DNA of 64,000 nt from Paraburkholderia unamae (GTDB lineage Bacteria; Pseudomonadota; Gammaproteobacteria; Burkholderiales; Burkholderiaceae): contig NZ_QLSU01000011.1 in NCBI RefSeq assembly GCF_003268775.1, positions 186,001 through 250,000 on the forward strand, given 5' to 3'. Shown piece by piece: positions 23,935-33,083 of the stretch. Numbering within the stretch: the first letter of the stretch is position 1; each line of letters starts with the position of its first letter. The notes under the pieces were generated by a model. That model worked only from the letters and a program-made list of their open reading frames with translations, did not search any database and was not told the origin of the DNA. Both the position numbers and the translations under genes were made by a program.

Positions 23935-25842
23935 ATGGCTTCCGTGTCATCCCGCTTGCCCGCTTACTGGACTTCGGATCTGCTGCTGACCGAGGCCGAC
24001 GTCGAGCGCTTCGAGCGCGTTCCCCTGGCGGAGCGCGGTCTGCCGGCGTCGACTTATGAAATGCTGATGGATGGGTGCGGCATCGACCCGGACAAGGTGG
24101 CGATCCAGTTTTTCAGCGACGGCGCGCGTCCGCTGGAGACGGCCGTGCAGGTCACGTTCGCACAGTTGCGCACGAAGGTCCATCAAACCGCGAATCTGCT
24201 TGCTGATCTGGGGATTGGTAAGGATGACGTAGTGTCCGTGATGTTGCCGGCGGTGCCCGAATCGCAGTTCGTGCTGTGGGGCGCGCAGGCGGCCGGCATC
24301 GTCAATCCGGCCAACTGGATGCTGGAGCCCGATATCCTGGCGCAAATGTTCCGCTCGGCGGGCGCGAAGGTGCTCGTCGCCTTTGCGGGTGACGAACATC
24401 CGGAGATCTGGGCCAAGGCCGAAGCGGTGGCGCGCGGCGTGCCCTCGCTCGTCGCGTTGATTCGCGTGGGCGGGCGCGCAGCGGGGCCCGCGACGGTGAA
24501 CGGCGTACCGGTGATCGACTTCGACGAGGCGATGGCGCGCTTTCCCGGAGACAGGCTGGTGTCGGGTCGCGTGTTCTCTCCCGACGACACGGCGTCGCTC
24601 TTTCACACGGGCGGCACGACCGGCGCACCGAAGCTCGCGCGCCATCTGCACCGCAACCAGGTGTTCTGGATCTGGGCTTCGAAGTATCTGACCGGGTTTG
24701 GCGCCGACGAGGTGAGACTGGTCGGCGTGCCCGTTTTTCATGTGGCGGGCGCCGTGGTGGGCTGCTATGGCCCGTTGGCGAAGGGCTCGACGGTGGTGCT
24801 GATGACCTCGGCTGGATTCCGCAATCGCACCGTGCTGCCCAACATCTGGCGCATCGTGGAGGCGTTCGAGGCCAACATGCTGACCTTCGTGCCGACGCTG
24901 GTGAACCAGGTACTGTCGATCCCGTTGAACGGTGCGGACATTTCCACGCTGAGCTATGTGGCGTCGTCCACGGCGCCGCTTTCGACCACGGTCGCGCAGG
25001 CGTTCCATCGCATGACGGGCCTGCGCATACGCGAGAGCTGGGGCATGACGGAAACCACGGCGGTCACCTGCATTACGCCGCCGGTAGAGGACATCAAGGT
25101 CGGAAGCTCCGGCGTGCGACTGCCGTACCAGCAGGTGCGCGTGGTGCGGCTGGATGCGCAAGGGCGTACGGCAACGGACTGCGAGCCGGGTGAGCCCGGC
25201 CTCGTGATCGTGCGCGGCCCTTCGGTATTTCCCGGCTATCTGGGCGACAACCAGAGCGCGCACTGGGTGGACGGCGACTGGCTCGACACAGGCGACCTGG
25301 GCTATCTCGACGCGGATCGCTGGCTCTGGATCACGGGCCGCTCGAAAGACCTTATCATTCGCGGCGGCCACAACATCGACCCGAAGATGGTGGAAGAGGC
25401 GCTGTTCGGCCACCCGTCCATCCAGGATGCGGCGGTGATCGGCGCACCGGACGCGCATGCGGGCGAAGTGCCGGTCGCCTACGTCGTGATCAAGCCCGGC
25501 GCGCTCGCGGCCGCTCAGGAAGTCTTGCAGTATGCCGCCGAGCACGTGCCCGAGCGCGCAGCCGTCCCGAAGCATTGCTATGTGCTCGAGGAAATGCCCA
25601 AGACTTCGGTGGGGAAGATCCAGAAGAATGTACTGCGTCTCGACGCGATCGAGCGGATGTTCCACGCCGCGCTCGACAAGGCGGGCATGGGCGCGAACGC
25701 GTCGGTCCGCGCGACGGACCGGGGCAACGGCGGGTTCTTCGCGGAAGTCAGCGTGAGCGATCCAAACATGGAGGAATCCGAATTGATCGACGCGTTGCGG
25801 AGTTTCACCATTCCCTATTCGATCCGGCGCACCAATGTGTGA
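23935..25842 (+). CDS. Acyl-CoA ligase (AMP-forming)
   Basis: The protein has 635 residues, an adenylate-forming synthetase. The phosphate-binding loop is FHTGGTTGAPKLARH (about 223-237), the A5 motif is ESWGMTETT, the A7/A8 region is TGDLGYLDADRWLWITGRSKD, and the hinge is followed by RGGHNIDP. The C-terminal catalytic lysine sits in KTSVGKIQKN. It activates a carboxylic acid to its CoA ester, presumably the entry step of this cluster. Its length exceeds the usual 510-560 residues: a C-terminal extension of about 70 residues follows the catalytic lysine region. The start at 23935 follows AGGAGACGAG; the in-frame ATG at 23911 lacks a ribosome site. Confidence 0.93.
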   Translation: MASVSSRLPAYWTSDLLLTEADVERFERVPLAERGLPASTYEMLMDGCGIDPDKVAIQFFSDGARPLETAVQVTFAQLRTKVHQTANLLADLGIGKDDVVSVMLPAVPESQFVLWGAQAAGIVNPANWMLEPDILAQMFRSAGAKVLVAFAGDEHPEIWAKAEAVARGVPSLVALIRVGGRAAGPATVNGVPVIDFDEAMARFPGDRLVSGRVFSPDDTASLFHTGGTTGAPKLARHLHRNQVFWIWASKYLTGFGADEVRLVGVPVFHVAGAVVGCYGPLAKGSTVVLMTSAGFRNRTVLPNIWRIVEAFEANMLTFVPTLVNQVLSIPLNGADISTLSYVASSTAPLSTTVAQAFHRMTGLRIRESWGMTETTAVTCITPPVEDIKVGSSGVRLPYQQVRVVRLDAQGRTATDCEPGEPGLVIVRGPSVFPGYLGDNQSAHWVDGDWLDTGDLGYLDADRWLWITGRSKDLIIRGGHNIDPKMVEEALFGHPSIQDAAVIGAPDAHAGEVPVAYVVIKPGALAAAQEVLQYAAEHVPERAAVPKHCYVLEEMPKTSVGKIQKNVLRLDAIERMFHAALDKAGMGANASVRATDRGNGGFFAEVSVSDPNMEESELIDALRSFTIPYSIRRTNV

Positions 25843-25883
25843 CGCCTCGGCGAAAAAATTGCATCAATCAGGAGAGAATCGCT

Positions 25884-27695
25884 GTGCCTACGAACTACCA
25901 CGCCCCTGTTGCCGACTATCTGTTCCTGCTGCATGACGTGATCGGCCCGCACGCGCCCCATGCGACCGGCGAACTGTCGCGAGACGATACGCGCCAGGTC
26001 CTGGAGCAGGCCGCGCGCTTTTTCGAGGAAGTCTGGGCACCGCTCGATGCTCCCGGCGACGAACAGGGGTGCCGGCTGGAAAACGGTGCGGTCAAGACGC
26101 CCTCCGGTTATGCAGCGGGTCACGCGGCGCAGTGCGAGGCCGGTTGGAACAGCGTGTCGGCTCCCGAGACGTTTGGCGGCGCAGGCCTGCCGGATACGAT
26201 CGGCCAGGCCGTGCGTGAGTTCTCTGCTTCGGCCTGCAATTCGCTGGGGCTTTACACCGGGCTCACGAACGGTGCGCATGCAACGATCCGGCGCACCGGC
26301 GACGAGTGGATGCTCAAGCACATCGTGCCGCCGATGGTGGAAGGGCGCTGGGCGGGCACGATGTGTTTGACCGAGCCGCATTGCGGCACGGACCTGCGCC
26401 TGATGAAGACGCGCGCCGTGCCGCAAGCCGATGGCAGTTGGCGCTTGAGCGGAACGAAGATCTTTATCTCCGGTGGCGACCAGGATCTGACCGGCAATGT
26501 CATTCACCTGGTGCTCGCCAAGGTGCCCGATGAAAGCGGTCGCGTGCTCGACGATCTATCGACAGTCAGGCTATTCCTCGTGCCCAAGCTGGCTGTCGAT
26601 CCCGCCACAGGCGCAGTGGGCGAGCCGAACGGCGTTAGCGTGACCGGCATCGAGCACAAGATGGGGTTGAAGGGCAGCGCCACCTGCACCCTGGCGTTCG
26701 AGAATGCGCGGGCGTTCCCGCTGCAAGAGTCCAGCCAGCCGGGCGTATCGGCGCGGAAGTCGTCGGCGGGCATGAGCGGCATGTTCGACATGATGAATTC
26801 CGCGCGTCTCGGCACCGGCTTGCAGGCGCTTTCGTCGGCCAATCGCGCATACGGTCACGCCGCGAACTATGCGCGCGAGCGGGTGGCGGGTCGCGCCGCC
26901 AACCCGGCCGACCGCACGGGCGACGCGGCGGACCCGATTGTGGTTCACCCCGACGTGCGCCGCTTGCTGTTGAAGCAGGCCGCGTTTATCGAAGGCGCGC
27001 GAGCGCTCGCGCTTTGCGTGAGAACGCTGCTCGACGAGCCGGACGAATCGTTGCGCGCGAAACGGACTGCGATCGGCAGCCTGCTGACACCGGTCGTCAA
27101 GGCGTGGTTCAGCGACCGCTCGTTCGAATCGGCCAACGACGCCATGCAGCTCATGGGCGGCCACGGCTATATCCGCGAGAACGGCGTCGAACAACTCGTG
27201 CGCGACTGCCGCATCTTCCAGCTTTACGAAGGGGCGAATGGCGTTCAGGCGCTGGACCTCGTGCTGCGGAAGCTGCCGGCCGCCGAAGGGCAGTCGCTGG
27301 CCGGCTTCCTTGAACTCGTGGAAACCACGGCGCGAGAAGCGGGGCGGCGGGAAGCGCTGCGCGCCCACGCCGATGCGTTGCACGAGGCAACCGGTGAAAT
27401 CAGGTCATGCGCGAACTGGTTGCGCGAGGCGGCACGCAATCCCTACGACGCCGGTGGCTCGTCGCACGACTTTCTGACGATGATGGGCGTGGTTGCCTGC
27501 GGGTGGATGTGGCTGCGCATCGCGGATAGCGCGCTGGCCTTGTTGCCGGAAACGGCAGATCCCTCGTTCCTGGATCGCAAGCTCGCGCTCGCGCGCTATT
27601 GGTTCGAACGCGAACTGCCCGTGGTGGCTGCGCTGGGGCAGCGCATGAAAACGGGCTCGGCGTGCCTGATGAGTCTCCCCGCCGACCAATTCTGA
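25884..27695 (+). CDS. Acyl-CoA dehydrogenase, large DmdC/FadE-like subfamily
   Basis: The protein has 603 residues. The N-terminal signature YHAPVADYLFLLHDVIGP belongs to the approximately 600-residue subfamily that includes methylmercaptopropionyl-CoA dehydrogenase and mycobacterial FadE5-like enzymes. FAD- and substrate-contacting segments are CLTEPHCGTDL and SGTKIFISGG. The catalytic glutamate is the one in QLYEGANGVQALDL (near 449). The extra C-terminal helical domain follows. The start is GTG at 25884, set by AGGAGAGAATCGCT; no ATG fits. It introduces the alpha,beta double bond into the CoA ester made by the upstream ligase. Confidence 0.93.
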   Translation: MPTNYHAPVADYLFLLHDVIGPHAPHATGELSRDDTRQVLEQAARFFEEVWAPLDAPGDEQGCRLENGAVKTPSGYAAGHAAQCEAGWNSVSAPETFGGAGLPDTIGQAVREFSASACNSLGLYTGLTNGAHATIRRTGDEWMLKHIVPPMVEGRWAGTMCLTEPHCGTDLRLMKTRAVPQADGSWRLSGTKIFISGGDQDLTGNVIHLVLAKVPDESGRVLDDLSTVRLFLVPKLAVDPATGAVGEPNGVSVTGIEHKMGLKGSATCTLAFENARAFPLQESSQPGVSARKSSAGMSGMFDMMNSARLGTGLQALSSANRAYGHAANYARERVAGRAANPADRTGDAADPIVVHPDVRRLLLKQAAFIEGARALALCVRTLLDEPDESLRAKRTAIGSLLTPVVKAWFSDRSFESANDAMQLMGGHGYIRENGVEQLVRDCRIFQLYEGANGVQALDLVLRKLPAAEGQSLAGFLELVETTAREAGRREALRAHADALHEATGEIRSCANWLREAARNPYDAGGSSHDFLTMMGVVACGWMWLRIADSALALLPETADPSFLDRKLALARYWFERELPVVAALGQRMKTGSACLMSLPADQF

Positions 27696-27735
27696 TTCGC
27701 GCGGGCTTTGGCCAATGGTTGAGAGGAAATGATTC

Positions 27736-28719
27736 GTGAAAACACAACTGACTGAACTCTTCGGGATCGAGCACCCGATCATTCAGGGCGGCATGCACTA
27801 CGTCGGGTTCGCGGAACTGGCTTCCGCCGTATCGAACGCCGGGGGGCTCGGTATCGTCACGGCGCTGACCCAGCCGACACCGGAGGCACTGGCGCGCGAG
27901 ATCGAGCGTTGCCGCGAGATGACCGACAAGCCGTTCGGCGTGAACCTCACGTTTCTGCCCGCGCGCAATCCGCCCGACTACGCGGGTTATGTGCGAGCCA
28001 TAATCACGGGCGGCGTGAGGGTGGTCGAAACCGCCGGGAATAATCCGCAACAGTGGCTGCCCGTGCTCCACGACGCCGGGATCAAGGTGATCCACAAGTG
28101 CACTTCCGTTCGGCACGCGCTAAAGGCGCAGGCCATTGGCTGCGATGCCGTGAGCGTGGACGGTTTCGAGTGCGGTGGACATCCCGGCGAGGACGATGTG
28201 CCCAACTTCATTCTGCTGCCGCGCGCCGCCGACGAACTCGACATTCCGTTCGCGGCTTCCGGCGGCATGGCCGACGGGCGTTCGCTGGTCGCCGCGCTGG
28301 CGATGGGTGCGGCGGGCATCAACATGGGTACGCGCTTTGTCGCGACGCGTGAGGCGCCGGTCCATCAAAAGGTCAAGGACGCGATCGTTTCGGCATCCGA
28401 ACTGGATACCCGGCTTGTGATGCGTTCGTTGCGCAACACGGAGCGCGTCTTGAACAATCGGGGCGTTGAACGCTTGCTGGAGAAGGAGGAGCGGCTTGGC
28501 CAGCAGATTACCTTTGCCGATATCGCGGATGAAGTCGGCGGTGTCTACCCGCGTGTGATGAAGGAGGGTAACCTGGACGCCGGCGCCTGGTCCTGCGGGA
28601 TGGTCGCGGGTCTCATCCACGATATCCCGAGCGTGAAGGAACTCATCGACCGCATCATGCTTCAAGCCAGGCAGATTATTGGGCAGCGTTTTCATGAAGT
28701 CATGGTGGCGGAGAGATAA
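27736..28719 (+). CDS. Nitronate monooxygenase / enoyl-reductase-like FMN protein
   Basis: The protein has 327 residues, a TIM-barrel flavoprotein of the NMO/FabK superfamily. The N-terminal HPIIQGGMHYVG, the active-site segment DGFECGGHPGEDD (His in GGH) and the phosphate-binding AASGGMADGRSLVAALAMGAAGINMGTRF are all present. The start is GTG at 27736 after GAGAGGAAATG. It is the last gene of the degradation operon. In this setting a role as 2-enoyl-CoA or dienoyl-CoA reductase is as likely as nitronate oxidation (inference). Confidence 0.9.
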   Translation: MKTQLTELFGIEHPIIQGGMHYVGFAELASAVSNAGGLGIVTALTQPTPEALAREIERCREMTDKPFGVNLTFLPARNPPDYAGYVRAIITGGVRVVETAGNNPQQWLPVLHDAGIKVIHKCTSVRHALKAQAIGCDAVSVDGFECGGHPGEDDVPNFILLPRAADELDIPFAASGGMADGRSLVAALAMGAAGINMGTRFVATREAPVHQKVKDAIVSASELDTRLVMRSLRNTERVLNNRGVERLLEKEERLGQQITFADIADEVGGVYPRVMKEGNLDAGAWSCGMVAGLIHDIPSVKELIDRIMLQARQIIGQRFHEVMVAER

Positions 28720-28753
28720 TCTCAAGCTCCCGGCTGCACTGCGGTTTCTCGCG

Positions 28754-29719
28754 CTATTTGTCTGCGGAAAGCGGGGACGTTTGGGCACCTGCTGCCTGAG
28801 TCGCCTGCTTTCCACCGGACTTGCGCTTCTTCAACCACGCAACGACTTCATCGACCATCGGGTGATGGCGTTGCGTATTCCACAGCAGCGCCGCCGTGAC
28901 GACCATGATTTTCTCCTTCAACGGACGCACGACCACATTCTCGGGCGCGAGCTTGCGCATCGACGAGGGCACCAGCGCGACGCCTTGGCCGCAGCCCACA
29001 TAGGCGATCTGCGAGGTGACCGTGCGCACTTCGTGCGTGACGCGCGGCGTCAAGCCATGCGAGCGGCAAACCGAAGTCAGCAGATCGAAATAAACCGGGC
29101 TCACCTGGCGAGACGACATCACCAGTTGCTCGTTCGCCAGCGACTGTAGCCGCACGCGCGGCAGCGCCGCGAGCGCATGGTCCCGCGGCAGCGCCACGGC
29201 CAGGCGATCCTCTGCAAGCGGCATCGTGGCGATCGCGCCGCCCACCTCGCCGTCGATACGCACGAACGCGAGATCGAGTTCGCCCGCTTCCAGCATGTGA
29301 ATCGCATCGACACTGTCGATTTCCTGCACGAACACCGTCAGTTGCGGGTGCGCGCGCTTGAGCGCATCCAGCACCGGCGGCACGGTTTCGAGCATCGCGG
29401 ACGTGATGGCGCCCACATGCAGCACGCCCGACTGACCCGCCGCCACTTCGCGCACGACCCGCTCCAGCCGCTCGACCTGCCCGGCGAACTGCCGCACGGC
29501 GGGCAGGATCGCCGCGCCTGCCGGGCTCAACTGCGTCCCCTGGCGGGAGCGGTAAAAGAGCTGCATCTTGAGCGACTGTTCGAGCACCTTGATCTGCTCG
29601 GTCAGCGGTGGCTGGGACATGTTCAGGCGTTGCGCCGCGCGCCCGAAATGCTGCTCCTCGGCGACGGCAAGGAACATCCATAACTGGCGGATCAGCCGGA
29701 AGTCGATCGTATTGTTCAT
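28754..29719 (-). CDS. LysR-family transcriptional regulator
   Basis: The protein has 321 residues. The N-terminal winged helix-turn-helix is FLAVAEEQHFGRAAQRLNMSQPPLTEQIKVLE. The effector domain follows (about 95-300), with AAGQSGVLHVGAITSAM and GCGQGVALVPSSM. It resembles CatR/BenM-type regulators. It is divergent from the RraA operon with 127 nt between starts, and a palindromic site lies midway, so it most likely controls that operon and itself. The C-terminus ends in a basic, low-complexity tail. Confidence 0.93.
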   Translation of the reverse strand: MNNTIDFRLIRQLWMFLAVAEEQHFGRAAQRLNMSQPPLTEQIKVLEQSLKMQLFYRSRQGTQLSPAGAAILPAVRQFAGQVERLERVVREVAAGQSGVLHVGAITSAMLETVPPVLDALKRAHPQLTVFVQEIDSVDAIHMLEAGELDLAFVRIDGEVGGAIATMPLAEDRLAVALPRDHALAALPRVRLQSLANEQLVMSSRQVSPVYFDLLTSVCRSHGLTPRVTHEVRTVTSQIAYVGCGQGVALVPSSMRKLAPENVVVRPLKEKIMVVTAALLWNTQRHHPMVDEVVAWLKKRKSGGKQATQAAGAQTSPLSADK

Positions 29720-29761
29720 GCCGGGCTCGTTGCGTGAAGGGCGGGGTGCTGTTCCGAAAAT

Positions 29762-29785
29762 CGTATCAACAAGATACTTGATACG
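29762..29785. promoter_or_regulatory. Probable LysR operator
   Basis: Perfect 8-bp arms CGTATCAA and TTGATACG flank CAAGATAC, so GATAC/GTATC occurs three times within 24 nt. It lies 43 nt from the LysR start and 62 nt from the first RraA-like start, in an AT-rich stretch. The T-N11-A type of symmetry is that of LysR sites. Confidence 0.65.
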
Positions 29786-29846
29786 AAATTTACATATCAG
29801 CAGGGCAGCGCGAGGATTGTCGCACTTTTCAACGGAACTGAGCGCC

Positions 29847-30506
29847 ATGAATCCGACTTCCACCCTCGATCGACTCGCGTCGCTGGACACCAACACGGTT
29901 TCCGACGCCCTCGACTTTCTCGGTCTGCCCGGCGCGACCTACGGTCTGCGCCCGCTGTGGGATTGCCCGAAGATCGTCGGGCGCGCCAGCACCATCCAGC
30001 TCGGCCCCAAGACCGATGCGAAGCCCACTGTGCACTTGATCTCGCCCGTTATCGACGCCGTCACCGCGAACGACCGCGTGCTGGTGATCGCAGGCGGCGC
30101 CCAGGGCATCTCGTGCTGGGGCGACATTCTCGCCAATGCCGCGAGCGCGAAGCAGATTCGCGGCTCGGTCATCGACGGCGTGAGCCGCGATATCGAAGGC
30201 AGCGAGTCGATCGGCTACCCCGTTTATGGCCGGGGCATCACGATGATCAGCGCGCGCAACCGCGTGGTCCAGATCGACTCGGGTAATCCGGTTCAGGTTG
30301 CGGGCGTCACCGTGCATGAGGACGACTATGTGATCGCCGATCGCTGCGGCACGGTGTTCGTTCCCGCCGCTCATATCGAGGCGGTGCTGGACCTGGGCGA
30401 GCGGATCGCGCGCCGCCAGGACGGCATGGTGGCGGCCGTGCGCGCCGGCCGGCCGGTGGCCGACGTCATGCACGACAAGGAATTCGAGGCGATTGCCGTT
30501 CGTTGA
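29847..30506 (+). CDS. RraA / 4-hydroxy-4-methyl-2-oxoglutarate aldolase family protein, copy 1
   Basis: The protein has 219 residues. It carries the metal-binding D-X20-R-D motif of aldolase/oxaloacetate-decarboxylase-competent members: Asp of CWGDILAN and Arg-Asp of DGVSRDIEG, exactly 20 residues apart. The N-terminal LDTNTVSDALDFLGLPG is the usual family start. It is probably an enzyme acting on a pyruvate-derived hydroxy- or oxo-acid rather than an RNase E inhibitor (inference). It is first in a five-gene operon under the divergent LysR gene. Its ribosome site is weak. Confidence 0.88.
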   Translation: MNPTSTLDRLASLDTNTVSDALDFLGLPGATYGLRPLWDCPKIVGRASTIQLGPKTDAKPTVHLISPVIDAVTANDRVLVIAGGAQGISCWGDILANAASAKQIRGSVIDGVSRDIEGSESIGYPVYGRGITMISARNRVVQIDSGNPVQVAGVTVHEDDYVIADRCGTVFVPAAHIEAVLDLGERIARRQDGMVAAVRAGRPVADVMHDKEFEAIAVR

Positions 30507-30535
30507 GCGGCACATTTCAATAAGGAGTTCTTTAT

Positions 30536-31216
30536 ATGACGAATCCCCGAAAGATCAGTGCGGACGATCAGGCGTTGGTCGCGTGCTTCGCGGGCCTCGA
30601 CACGCCGGGCGTGTCGGACGCCATGGACAAGCTCGGCCTGCACGGTCAGGTCCTGGGTGTCATGCCGCTCGCCGATTACACAAAGGTCGTGGTCGGCCCC
30701 GCATTCACCGTGCGCTATGCACCGGCCAGCGTGCCGCCCGGCACCGTGGGCGACTTCATCGATGACGTGGCCGAAGGCGACGTCATCGTGATCGACAACG
30801 CCGGTCGCACCGACTGCACGGTCTGGGGCGACATCATGACCCTATACGCGGGGTTGCGCGGCATAGCGGGCACGGTGATCGACGGCGTTTGCCGCGACGT
30901 GAACAAGGCGCTGGGCGACGGCTATCCGCTCTTCACCGCGGGGCGCTTCATGCGCACCGGCAAGGACCGCGTGCAGGTCGAGGCGGTGAACGCCACGGTG
31001 GGAGTCGGCACGGTGCGCGTCGCGGCAGGCGATATCGTGGTGGCGGACGCGAACGGCGTCGTCATCGTGCCGCGCGAGCGTGCCCGCGAAGTGGCGCAAA
31101 CGGCGCGTGAAATCGAACAAACCGAATCGCGCATTCGCGAACTGCTCGCGCAGGGCAAGACGCTGGGCGAGGCGCGCGCCGCACTCGGCTACCACACGCT
31201 GCAAAGGAAGCGCTAA
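30536..31216 (+). CDS. RraA / HMG aldolase family protein, copy 2
   Basis: The protein has 226 residues. The D-X20-R-D motif is complete (Asp of VWGDIMTLY, Arg-Asp of DGVCRDVNK). The N-terminal FAGLDTPGVSDAMDKLGLHG and SVPPGTVGDFIDDVAEGDVI are family features; the C-terminal helix has ESRIRELLAQGKTLGEARA. TAAGGAG precedes the ATG. Its stop overlaps the next start by one base (TAATG), so copies 2 and 3 are translationally coupled, perhaps giving a mixed oligomer (inference). Confidence 0.9.
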   Translation: MTNPRKISADDQALVACFAGLDTPGVSDAMDKLGLHGQVLGVMPLADYTKVVVGPAFTVRYAPASVPPGTVGDFIDDVAEGDVIVIDNAGRTDCTVWGDIMTLYAGLRGIAGTVIDGVCRDVNKALGDGYPLFTAGRFMRTGKDRVQVEAVNATVGVGTVRVAAGDIVVADANGVVIVPRERAREVAQTAREIEQTESRIRELLAQGKTLGEARAALGYHTLQRKR

Positions 31217-31860
31217 TGGAAACGATGAACACTTATGACGCGGCCTGGCTGGAGCAGGCGCGCAAGCTCGGCACTTCCACGCTGTTCGAATCCTGCGGAC
31301 TGCCAACCAGTTCGGTTGATCCCGACATTCGTCCCGTCTGGGCGGGCGCCAGCGTCGCCGGCCCGGCCTATCCGCTCGAATGCTCGCCTGGCGACAATCT
31401 CTCCATTCATATCGCCATGGAGCAGGCGCCGCGCGGCAGCATACTCGTGGTGGCGACAGGCGGTTTCGTCGCGGGCTATTGGGGCGAAGTGCTGACCGTG
31501 GCCGCCGAGGCCGCGGGCGTGGCCGGACTGGTCATCGATGGCGGCGTGCGCGACATCGCGGCGCTCAAGGCGCGCCGCTTTCCGGTGTTCACGCGCGGGG
31601 TTTCCATGCGCGGCACGATCAAGGCCAGCGCGCCCTCGGTGGGGCGGCCCATCAACTTCACGGGTACGCCGGTTGCACCGGGCGACCTGCTCGTGGCCGA
31701 CGACGACGGCGTGCTCGTTCTGCCCGCCGCCCATGTCGAGGCGACGCTTGCGAAGGGGCAGGCGAGGGCGGACAAGGAGGCCGTGATCATGGAACAGCTT
31801 CGCGAAGGCAAGACGACGATAGACCTGCTTGGCCTTGCGCAGTGGAGGCAGGCACGATGA
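31216..31860 (+). CDS. RraA / HMG aldolase family protein, copy 3
   Basis: The protein has 214 residues. It is closest in style to the HMG/CHA aldolases of protocatechuate and gallate meta-cleavage pathways. The first motif residue is Glu, not Asp: E of YWGEVLTVA is followed after 20 residues by Arg-Asp of DGGVRDIAA. SPGDNLSIHIAMEQAPRGSI and the C-terminal helix KEAVIMEQLREGKTTIDLLGL fit the family. It overlaps both neighbours (1 nt upstream, 4 nt downstream). The family splits pyruvate or oxaloacetate from C4-branched dicarboxylic acids; the exact substrate here is unknown. Confidence 0.9.
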   Translation: METMNTYDAAWLEQARKLGTSTLFESCGLPTSSVDPDIRPVWAGASVAGPAYPLECSPGDNLSIHIAMEQAPRGSILVVATGGFVAGYWGEVLTVAAEAAGVAGLVIDGGVRDIAALKARRFPVFTRGVSMRGTIKASAPSVGRPINFTGTPVAPGDLLVADDDGVLVLPAAHVEATLAKGQARADKEAVIMEQLREGKTTIDLLGLAQWRQAR

Positions 31861-33074
31861 GCGCAACCGGGTATGCACTCAACCGCTTCCTCGCTGCCGC
31901 AAAGCCTTCGGCCACTTACAAGGTGATGGATCGAGTGGCCGCACGGCGCGCGAGCGGCGCTGCCGTGATTTCGCTGAGCGCGGGCGAGCCGGATTTCGAC
32001 ACGCCCGCGCACATATGCGACGCCGCCATCGCCGCCATTCGCGGCGGTCATACGCGCTACACGCAGGTAGCGGGGCTGCGCGCCCTGCGCGAAGCCATCG
32101 CCGCGAAGTTTCAGCGCGAGAACGGCCTGGACGTGGGCTGGCGCGATACGCTCGTCTGCAACGGCGGCAAGCAGGTGATTTTCAACGCGCTGGCCGCGAC
32201 CCTCAACGAGGGCGACGAAGTCATCGTGCCGGCCCCGTATTGGGTGAGCTACCCCGAGATCGTGCAGTTGTGCGGCGGAAAATCCGTGATCGTGCCGTGC
32301 GGCGTCGAAAGCGGCTTCAAGCTGACCGCCAACGCGCTTCAGGCCGTGATTACGCCGCGCACGCGCTGGCTCATTCTGAATTCGCCGTCCAATCCGACCG
32401 GCGCCGTGTATAGCCGCGCCGAACTGCGCGAACTGGCGCAAGTGCTGCTCGCGCATCCACAGGTGCTGGTGTTGTCCGACGATATCTACGAGCACCTGAT
32501 CTTCGATGGACTGGAATTCTCGACGCTCGCCCAGGTGGAGCCGCGACTGCGCGAACGCGTGCTCACGATGAACGGCGTTTCGAAGGCGTATGCGATGACG
32601 GGCTGGCGCATCGGCTTCGGCACGGGCCCGCGCTGGTTGATCGACGCCATGGAGAAGCTCCAGGGGCAGCAGACGTCGGGCGCGTCGACCATCTCGCAGC
32701 ATGCCGCGCTCGCCGCGCTCACGGGGCCGCAGGATTTCATCGCGCGCTCGCGTGAGCAGTTTCAGCGTCGGCGCGACCTTGTCGTCGAGCAGCTCAATGC
32801 TGCGCCGGGCCTGCACTGCGAAGCACCGCAGGGCGCGTTTTATGCATTCGCGTCGTGTGCGGGCCTCATGGGCAAGACGACGAAGGCGGGGACGCATCTC
32901 GGCGACGACGAAGCCATGGTGAACGCGTTGCTCGACGAAGCCGGTGTGGCGACCGTGCACGGCAGCGCGTTTGGCCTGGGGCCCTATATTCGTATAGCGT
33001 ATGCGCTGGACGATGCCTCGCTGTTGCAAGCGTGCGCCGCGATCCAGAACTTTTGCGAGGTACTGAAGGCGTGA
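31857..33074 (+). CDS. Class I/II aminotransferase (aspartate aminotransferase-like)
   Basis: The protein has 405 residues and is PLP-dependent. The lysine is K243 in NGVSKAYAMTGWRIGF. NSPSNPTGAVYSRAEL and VLSDDIYEHLIFDG carry the cofactor-contacting Asn, Asp and Tyr. A C-terminal Arg in GPYIRIAYALDD binds the substrate carboxylate. The start overlaps the preceding stop (ATGA). Together with three aldolase-like genes it could interconvert an amino acid with the 2-oxo acid that is cleaved or formed (inference). Typical substrates are Asp, Glu or aromatic amino acids. Confidence 0.92.
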   Translation: MSATGYALNRFLAAAKPSATYKVMDRVAARRASGAAVISLSAGEPDFDTPAHICDAAIAAIRGGHTRYTQVAGLRALREAIAAKFQRENGLDVGWRDTLVCNGGKQVIFNALAATLNEGDEVIVPAPYWVSYPEIVQLCGGKSVIVPCGVESGFKLTANALQAVITPRTRWLILNSPSNPTGAVYSRAELRELAQVLLAHPQVLVLSDDIYEHLIFDGLEFSTLAQVEPRLRERVLTMNGVSKAYAMTGWRIGFGTGPRWLIDAMEKLQGQQTSGASTISQHAALAALTGPQDFIARSREQFQRRRDLVVEQLNAAPGLHCEAPQGAFYAFASCAGLMGKTTKAGTHLGDDEAMVNALLDEAGVATVHGSAFGLGPYIRIAYALDDASLLQACAAIQNFCEVLKA

Positions 33075-33083
33075 GTGAGCGAC

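Noticed and set aside
23947..25665. Open frame of 572 codons antisense to the acyl-CoA ligase
   Set aside because: Composition is a reverse-frame artefact, and the ligase motifs on the sense strand are complete.
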